A DNA stretch of 64,000 nt from Megamerina dolium. Taxonomy: Eukaryota > Arthropoda > Insecta > Diptera > Megamerinidae. Shown here piece after piece: positions 58,901 through 64,000 of the stretch (positions are counted from its first letter, which is position 1; the number at the start of each line of letters is the position of its first letter). Where the stretch lies: assembly GCA_963854835.1 (NCBI GenBank), contig OY978525.1, positions 121,083,240-121,147,239 of the forward strand, in the 5' to 3' direction. The notes under the pieces are model-generated. The model worked only from the letters and a program-made list of their open reading frames with translations. It searched no databases and was not told where the DNA came from. The position numbers and the translations under genes were made by a program.

Positions 58901-59341
58901 CGCTGAAGCCTGGACAATTTCCATCTCTGATGAGCGAATGCTTGGAGTTTTCGAGAGAAAGGTCCTACGCAGGATCTTTGGACCTATTTGCGTTGGTGGC
59001 GAGTACCGAATAAGGTACAACCATGAGCTGTACGAGCTATATGCCGATATTGACATAGTAAAGCGCATCAAAATCCAGCGGCTGCGCTGGCTAGGTCATG
59101 TCGAGCGAATGGAAGAACACGCTCCAGCTAAGAAGGTGTTATATTCGGAACCCGCTGGAGGACGACGCAGAAGAGGAAGACCAAACCTCCGGTGGAAAGA
59201 CCAAGTACTGGAGAACCTGACGGCGCTTGGAATTTCTAACTGGCGCCAGCTAGCGAAGAACAGAGATGGCTGGCGAAGCATGTTATTTTCGGCCTAAATC
59301 GATATTCGGTTGTTATGGCCACATAAGTAAGTAAGTAAGTA
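55936..59341 (+). mobile_element. RTE-like LINE, apparently full-length or nearly so
   Basis: The insertion is flanked by a 14-bp direct repeat, AGACAATTTTCAGC, at 55922-55935 and 59342-59355. Copy A of the host MITE shows the same site without insertion. Its first 38 bases (55936-55973) are a filler copied from nearby sequence. The element proper begins near 55974, with a GC-rich leader of about 345 bp. One long ORF follows, then a short 3' UTR ending in tandem TAAG units (about 59325-59341). A simple-repeat tail instead of poly(A) and the EN-RT layout fit the RTE group. Base composition is much more GC-rich than the surroundings. Perfect flanks and an open frame imply a recent insertion. 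Confidence 0.9.
56319..59297 (+). CDS. LINE ORF2: AP-endonuclease and reverse transcriptase, 992 aa
   Basis: Provides nicking and target-primed reverse transcription for LINE mobility. An N-terminal exonuclease-endonuclease-phosphatase domain (about 27-270) shows CTWNVRSL (Asn33), QEMRW (Glu62), LGDFNARVG (about 165-173), the NQIDHVVID block and the terminal SDHYLV (about 261-266). A basic linker with ERRLFRRKKRELERR follows. The reverse transcriptase spans about 490-760, with NNKAAGADGLPAELFK, NYRGISLL, QCGFRPGKSTIDQIF, FVDYKAAFD, GFRQGDSLSCDFFNL and catalytic YADD (734-737). A C-terminal region contains YGAEAWT and RWLGHVERM. There are no stops or frameshifts, so the protein could be functional. 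The ATG at 56319 is followed by a second at MPRIRTT six codons on. Confidence 0.95.
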   Translation: MKKTKMPRIRTTAFVDDPRKRKKDNDLRICTWNVRSLYREGASIQLVDVLEKYRADITALQEMRWTGQGCSKRASCDIYYSCHAERHELGCGFLVSKRLRHLVSQFTPVNERLATIRIKAKFFNISLICAHAPTDEKDNVTKESFFQRLEEAYDRCPRHDIKIVLGDFNARVGKEGTFGPTVGKFSLHQNTSDNGMRLIDFAAARNMVIGGTRFQHLDIHKATWLSPDHRTRNQIDHVVIDGRHASSVMDVKSIRGANIDSDHYLVAAKVRTRLCVANNKRSPTQRKLDVSKLRSPETAYAFSTRLSDLLIQNTPQLDDTCARWTHISHSMTTAAEEVIGYYRPLRNEWYDQECRDATAEKDAAYRRTLRAGATRAVKERYREKRSAERRLFRRKKRELERRECEEIEMCTDKNETRKFFEKIKRLSGGLNPGASSCRDGNGNLVTDVQSVLSLWREHFSTLLNGDATNNSASGGDCPITPITDDGVDVPPPDYEEVETAILRLKNNKAAGADGLPAELFKTGGDELLTRMHQLISRIWSDESMPDDWRLSVLCPVHKKGDPTICANYRGISLLSIAYKVLSSVLCERLKPMLSNLIGPYQCGFRPGKSTIDQIFTLRQILEKTQEKQIDTHHLFVDYKAAFDSPVRDYLYATMSEFGIPAKLIRLCRMTLHNSRCAVKIGKDLSAPFNTERGFRQGDSLSCDFFNLIMEKIIRAADLRHNGTIFNKSVMLLAYADDIDIIGMNTRAVSAAFSELERESRRMGLTVNEGKTKYLVSTNKESRRLGQHVTVDNYAFEVVRDFVYLGTSINSSNDVSLEIMRRITLANRCYFGLSKQLKSRALSRRTKTTLYKSLIMPVLTYGAEAWTISISDERMLGVFERKVLRRIFGPICVGGEYRIRYNHELYELYADIDIVKRIKIQRLRWLGHVERMEEHAPAKKVLYSEPAGGRRRRGRPNLRWKDQVLENLTALGISNWRQLAKNRDGWRSMLFSA

Positions 59342-59639
59342 AGACAATTTTCAGCAGTGTTGCCATCGTAAATTGCCCTAATCCTCTTTTATTTTGAGAA
59401 TTAACTCATAGAGTTTATGCGGATTAGCTGCAGTAATTGCCCGAGTTAATTCGAATTAACTCGATAATCCGGAATTAGGCTGCCGTCTGTCTAGGCTTTA
59501 AGACATTTTTGGCCGGCCCAACCATCTGTGTTTCGCTCGATCCATTGTACGAATAATCTTCACGCTTTCACCTATGTAGAACAATTTTGTTTGTTACGTG
59601 AATTGATATTCCAGTGTACATATTACAGTGTAACAGCTG

Positions 59640-59860
59640 ACTATTCAAGGTTATAAATGAAAAGCGATACGAAAGGAGAATGTGACTTCACAGTGGAACA
59701 ATATTTTAAACATCGTGAAGGTTTTTCGATCAAAATCATATTCAGTGATGAGGCTCCTTTCATTTTGTTGGCATCGTTGATCGATAAATTTGGAGCTTTC
59801 AGAGTTTGGAAAATTCTCGAGTGATTGTTGAGAAACAAATGTATCAGCAACAAGACACTT
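59640..59860 (+). pseudogene. Tc1/mariner-superfamily transposase fragment
   Basis: With frame changes, the plus strand reads IIFSDEAPFH, a FVGIVDRQIWS-like stretch and SRVIVEKQMYQQQDTF. This is the central catalytic part of the same transposase type as the relic at 37917-38695 (family pattern SDEAHF, then VNRQN, then VIVEKQMHPQ). Multiple stops; dead. Confidence 0.55.
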
Positions 59861-62138
59861 TTTCTTTAAAGTCTAAAATGTCAAATGCCATCAACTCCAT
59901 GATCACTCACTTCTTTGAGGTGGCAACGAAATTTAACCACATTTATTTAAAAGTTATGTAAAATTTCAAAAAAAAAAAAAAATGGTTATTTATCCGATAT
60001 ACTATTGATATCCTCTTTTGCATCTATTAATCTCAAAAAGACGCTTGTATTCATGAGTGTAGTTTTGACAGCCATTCAAAGTAGGCGGGATAAGTTTGCA
60101 ACGTTTTAATGGAGACCTCATGATTTAGACGTAGTTTGTCGAATTTTGGTTAGAATGTACGAGCACAAATGATGATAAGGTACGGTACGTTCAATTTTTA
60201 TGATATTTGTTTAGTACTAGAATGAGAGAAAAGAAGATTACGGCCATCAGAGAGGATTTGTCTAGTTGTGACGTCATAGTAGTTCAGCTGCGAGAGAAAA
60301 TGACAATATGGCAAACAATGCGGAATAATGAATGAATAATGTTACTCTTGGAACTAATATGACGTCACAATATGTCAAATTCACTGAAAACCGATTAGAG
60401 GTAAAAGAAGTACGCAATCTTAGTCTTCCGTATTCTGTGGTTTTAGTAGAACTTTGTTTGAAGTTAGATAAGAATTCGAAATTTTGACTATGGAAAATCT
60501 ACCGGCGAAATATGAGCTGTGCAACAAAATCATTTCACTATTTTTGTTACGTTTAATTGAATTAAATTATTAATTATTAAATTTATATATAAAATACAAA
60601 TCAAATCAACTCTGTTTAGGAAACTTGGCATCGAATAAAATACGGCTAGTATAGAATTTGGCTAGCGCTTGCATGCGTTTGCTTTTTTCCTTTTGGGTTT
60701 GACACGCACACCTTTACAGATCATCGCACGCGTGAGTGTGTGTGTGTGTGTATTCGTTTCGTATTATTGCGCTGTGAACCTATAGCTGTTGATCCATGTG
60801 ATCGTCGTTGGATTGCTTGCTCGCGTAGACATATACAAAGCTATACACATATGTACATATATTGTACCTTTTGCTGTTGTCTCCAAAAGCCGTCGTTTGT
60901 ATCTGGAGTTCTGTTTTTTTTTGTTTTTGGTTTTTTTTTTTTTGCTTTTTTACTTTTTCCAGATAAGATATAAGAGACGCGGTAGACATTGTGGCGACAA
61001 GCCGGCCACAGACAGCCAGCCTGCCTGTCTGCTACTTTTGCGGCTTGGATTTGCCGTTTGTCTGTCCATTCGGCTCTGTCTGTCTGTCTGTCTTTTGTTG
61101 CCTACCTTTTGCGTTTATCTTTACAACACTGTGTGTGTGTGTGTATCGGCCTCTGTGTATGTTTACTTTGTATCTAAGAGATAACCAAGACAGTTCGTTA
61201 CTTTTAGCCATACCCAGCCAAGGTTGGCCGCGTTGTCCGAAATGCATTTGGCCTGAGTTAGTCAGATTTGAAACTTTGAGACGAGATCGTGGAGCTCGCG
61301 ATTTTTCACTAAATTGATATACTTATACATGTGTATTGTTGCTATTATTTGTTAATATTATTTTAATGTTTTTATCATTATTAGGTATGTTGTGAAAAAT
61401 CTATATTAAATTAATGTAAACATTTTTTTAGTGCATTTATATTTTTTGTTATGTGAGCTAAATATGAAACCAAAAATTAATATTTATTAAATACATACAT
61501 ATAAATTTAACGAATTTGATAAAATTTTTGAATTTTTCTGTATTTTCTTTTTAGATCAATTCAATCGATCGGTAATGTTCTACTTAATATCATCTTCATT
61601 ATCATCGAGATAATGAATGCTATTCGAGAGAAAGAGAGATTTGCTCAATTAATATTGAATAGATATAATGAACTGTTTTACATAAAAATAACAGTGTGAA
61701 ATATGTAATGTGAAGCTTGTTCTTGCTATTACATAGATATGAAGACAACTGTGAAATTAATTAACCAGAAATACAACCAGACAACAACAACACCACCACC
61801 ACCACCACCAATCATTACCACCTTCATCATAAACAGCAACAGCATCAGAATCTAGCATAATCTCCCGCTGTATTAAGAATTTTCGTATTTTTATGCGATT
61901 TATGTACTATTTATACAAAACATACCTCCATATATACATATATATGTGATTATTATTTGATCCTCGGGATTTTGATTGGATTAAGCATACGCATATGTAT
62001 GTGTATACGTTGCAGTAGCAACAACAACAACGCCAGAAACTAAAAAGCAGCAGGCAGACAGCAATATTATCCATCCATCTATTCACACACACACACACAC
62101 ACACACGCGCACGCACAGCATAATAGCAACAGTCAGTT
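59861..62138. other. Region upstream of the putative signal-peptide exon
   Basis: No coding exon could be supported. From about 60660 the sequence becomes rich in GT, CTGT, CAA and ACC simple repeats: GT near 60737-60752, CTGT near 61077-61091, GT near 61127-61144, CAA/CCA near 61778-61810 and CA near 62085-62106. This is a style common in long 5' leaders and first introns of fly developmental genes. Open frames here follow the simple repeats and are not convincing. Confidence 0.45.
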
Positions 62139-62231
62139 ATGATCATACACGGTTTATTACTTTTAACCATATTCACACGGCTGGGTTTGACAGCGACGAC
62201 TACGCAATCCAGAGAGCGTCATGAACCGACG
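62139..62231 (+). CDS. Putative first coding exon with signal peptide (gene continues right)
   Basis: An ATG opens a 31-codon frame, MIIHGLLLLTIFTRLGLTA followed by TTTQSRERHEPT. This reads as a typical signal peptide with predicted cleavage after LTA or shortly later. It ends at a strong donor, ACG/gtaagtgtg, in phase 0. CAA-rich and CA-rich sequence precedes it, as in fly 5' UTRs. A short secretory first exon before a long intron is common for cell-surface and secreted proteins. No downstream exon lies within the window, so the protein cannot be identified and the exon remains a prediction. Confidence 0.45.
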
Positions 62232-63653
62232 GTAAGTGTGAAAAAAAATCAACATACCTCATATAGATGTGTATAGAAAAAATGATTGGGTATAAAATCG
62301 CTGATTGTGATCAATTTTGAAACAAGTGTATTAGCTTCCTATATAAACTGTGACCAAACAGCGATAGTGATCGTGACCACAATTTCTATAATCTGGAATA
62401 ATATTTGGTAATAGTATCGATTAAAATAAGTAATAATAAGTAATTGATTAAAATAAGAAATTAATAGTGTGAATTTATTCTGGAGGTCGTTGTGAATCTT
62501 GCCGCGTCAGCTATGCGTATACCAAACGGAGACCAAAAATAGTTGATGCGAAGGGTTCAGTTATTGATCAGTGGTAATAAATGAATGAAATTAAATTAAA
62601 TAGATAGTGAATAAATTCTTAATATACTTTACTATTACGCAACTAGAAACGAATGGGAGCTTTGACTGGGCTATTTTAAGCGTTTTCAATAACTTAACCT
62701 ATAAGAAAAACGAGCAAGCTACCGTGATCACTTTTAAAGCATTAAAGTATTTGCAAATCTGCATGAAATCATAATCTTAATCATTTACGAATGTTTGTTT
62801 CAGTTTTTACGATTATTTCCTATTTACAACTAAGTAAAATATATCAAGTTTACATTTACTAACAATGCGAACAAATTTATCGAAAATAATATTCAAGAAA
62901 TTTGTTTTTAGCACTCATAATATTTTAACTATTGATCATCCAAAACAAATAACTTGATTATCACCTATTTCTCATTACGATTTATACGTGTATTGTGAAT
63001 GCGCATGAACGCGATTTGAATTGAATAAATAAATCGTGAGTTGACAGTCAAATGGACTCACGCACCCTTTTCTAATATTCATATACATGTAGGGGAATTT
63101 CTTTAACAAAAACTGTGACCAACAATAATGTACATACTCATAAATGTACACAAATACGCAAGCATCTATATTTGTTGCAAAGAAAATTGGATGTTTCTCT
63201 TTACGTTTCGCTTGTCTTTATTTAAACGAGTTTATTTTACTCATCATATACGATACATACGTACGTACAAGGTACAACATTTATGGTGCATATGTTGGAG
63301 TCTGCTAAATGCCTCCAAATAAACGTATAAGTACCTAGCTACGTACATGAAGGAATACAAGGAATAAGAAGAAGAGAAGAAGGTGTAGGTAAATCCCAAG
63401 AAAACACTTCACTATTCCAGGTAATTCAATTGAGCTGGCCATTATGTGTATATAGTATGCATACGCACATATGTGTGCATATGCGTGCAACAAATTGTGT
63501 GAATATTCCAAGCAAGTACGCATGCTAGTGTGTACACAAATATTTGCACATTAAGAGTGCATTATAGAAATTGTTTGTTATGCCAAACTTCTCATTAGAG
63601 TATCAATTTGAATCAAGGCATGGATATTTATTGCTTGAGTGTATAAGAATATT
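62232..63653. other. Likely intron of the putative secretory gene
   Basis: AT-rich sequence with no recognisable exon or transposon, ending at the poly-T tract of the LINE fragment. If the signal-peptide exon is real, this is its first intron. Confidence 0.35.
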
Positions 63654-64000
63654 ATTTTTTTTTTTTTTTTTTTTTTGTTAGCTTATTTTTTTTTATTGAA
63701 TCTTTCTTAAATACAAGAAACTAACAATAAGTATTAAAATCTTACAAACTAAATAAAACTATGTGATATCCCCTACGTTCCATCACAATTTGGTGAGTCG
63801 CGAGATGTAGCAATTTTACAGCATATTCAGTGTGTCTTTTCTTTTTAATCGACGATGCCCCTTGCTCAGCAACAATTGCCTAGCAAGGGGATTCGGATGA
63901 TTGTGTAATTTTTGAATGTAGCTTCTGCAGGACATTGCAACTTCCTCAGAAATTGTGGATACATTTAAATCTCGATGGATGTTAACGTTCCTCATATACC
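63654..64000 (-). mobile_element. 3' end of a poly(A)-tailed LINE, running off the right edge
   Basis: Read on the minus strand, coding sequence up to a stop at 63816-63818 is followed by a 3' UTR of about 140 bp and a poly(A) (poly-T at about 63654-63676). The coding end reads IHRDLNVSTISEEV, HNHPNPLARQLLL and HRRLKRKDTLNML, then stop. This is the characteristic C terminus of Jockey-type ORF2 proteins (pattern IH.DL.I..V.EE, NPLA, RRLKR.D). The remainder lies outside the window. The open frame over the visible part suggests a fairly young copy. Confidence 0.8.

Larger units (their letters stand above)
55551..59498. mobile_element. 528-bp Harbinger-like MITE, copy B, interrupted by a LINE
   Basis: The outer parts 55551-55935 (385 bp) and 59356-59498 (143 bp) add up to exactly 528 bp and match the reverse complement of copy A. 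The flanks are TAA on each side (55548-55550 and 59499-59501), the complement of copy A's TTA, consistent with a directional 3-bp target. The final base of the right end is T instead of A. A LINE occupies the middle. Confidence 0.88.

Noticed and set aside
56177..59281. Long antisense frames within the LINE ORF
   Set aside because: They are shadows of a GC-rich coding strand with no independent motif.
60740..61317. Several overlapping open frames up to 131 codons on the plus strand
   Set aside because: They coincide with GT, CTGT and poly-T tracts, have skewed composition and no recognisable domain or splice context.

Overview
The window is nuclear DNA from a higher (schizophoran) fly. Intron-containing genes carry canonical GT..AG junctions, the background is AT-rich, and the encoded proteins match insect MED23, Rme-8/DNAJC13, Cdk5, flotillin-1 and a quiescin sulfhydryl oxidase along their length. 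Repeat style suggests an acalyptrate such as a tephritid, but that is inference; species cannot be settled from sequence alone.

Layout. 1-2225 (-): the first nine coding exons of Mediator subunit MED23, cut by the window edge. 4486-5078 (+): a small three-exon gene for an unrecognised membrane protein. 5793-19502 (-): Rme-8, complete, 27 coding exons by my reading (2,438 aa). 21063-22157 (+): Cdk5, complete, four exons, 292 aa. 24413-28866 (+): flotillin-1, complete, seven coding exons, 426 aa. 33756-43491 (-): a QSOX-type sulfhydryl oxidase, two coding exons split by a 7.8 kb intron full of transposon debris (637 aa). 43.5-62.1 kb: a gene-poor, repeat-rich stretch. 62139-62231 (+): a likely signal-peptide first exon of a gene continuing right. 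63816-64000 (-): the 3' end of a LINE running off the right edge.

The genes are housekeeping or neuronal and do not form an operon or single pathway; Rme-8 and flotillin-1 both act in endosomal and membrane trafficking. The most informative part is the mobile DNA. A near-complete RTE-like LINE (55936-59341, intact 992-codon ORF, 14-bp target duplication, TAAG tail) sits inside a 528-bp Harbinger-like MITE. A second, uninterrupted 528-bp copy lies at 53777-54304 in inverted orientation and serves as a natural empty site. The LINE 5' junction carries a 38-bp filler identical to sequence about 680 bp upstream, an apparent fossil of template switching during integration.

Four copies of one tRNA-headed SINE lie in introns of three genes, all antisense to the host gene. 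Other elements are a TTAA-flanked MITE inside a longer foldback, a 202-bp MITE with 23-bp perfect termini, a 1.24 kb element with an A-B-A-B internal repeat, and several decayed Tc1/mariner and LINE copies. I see no CRISPR, operon, prokaryotic insert or clear multi-gene novel system.
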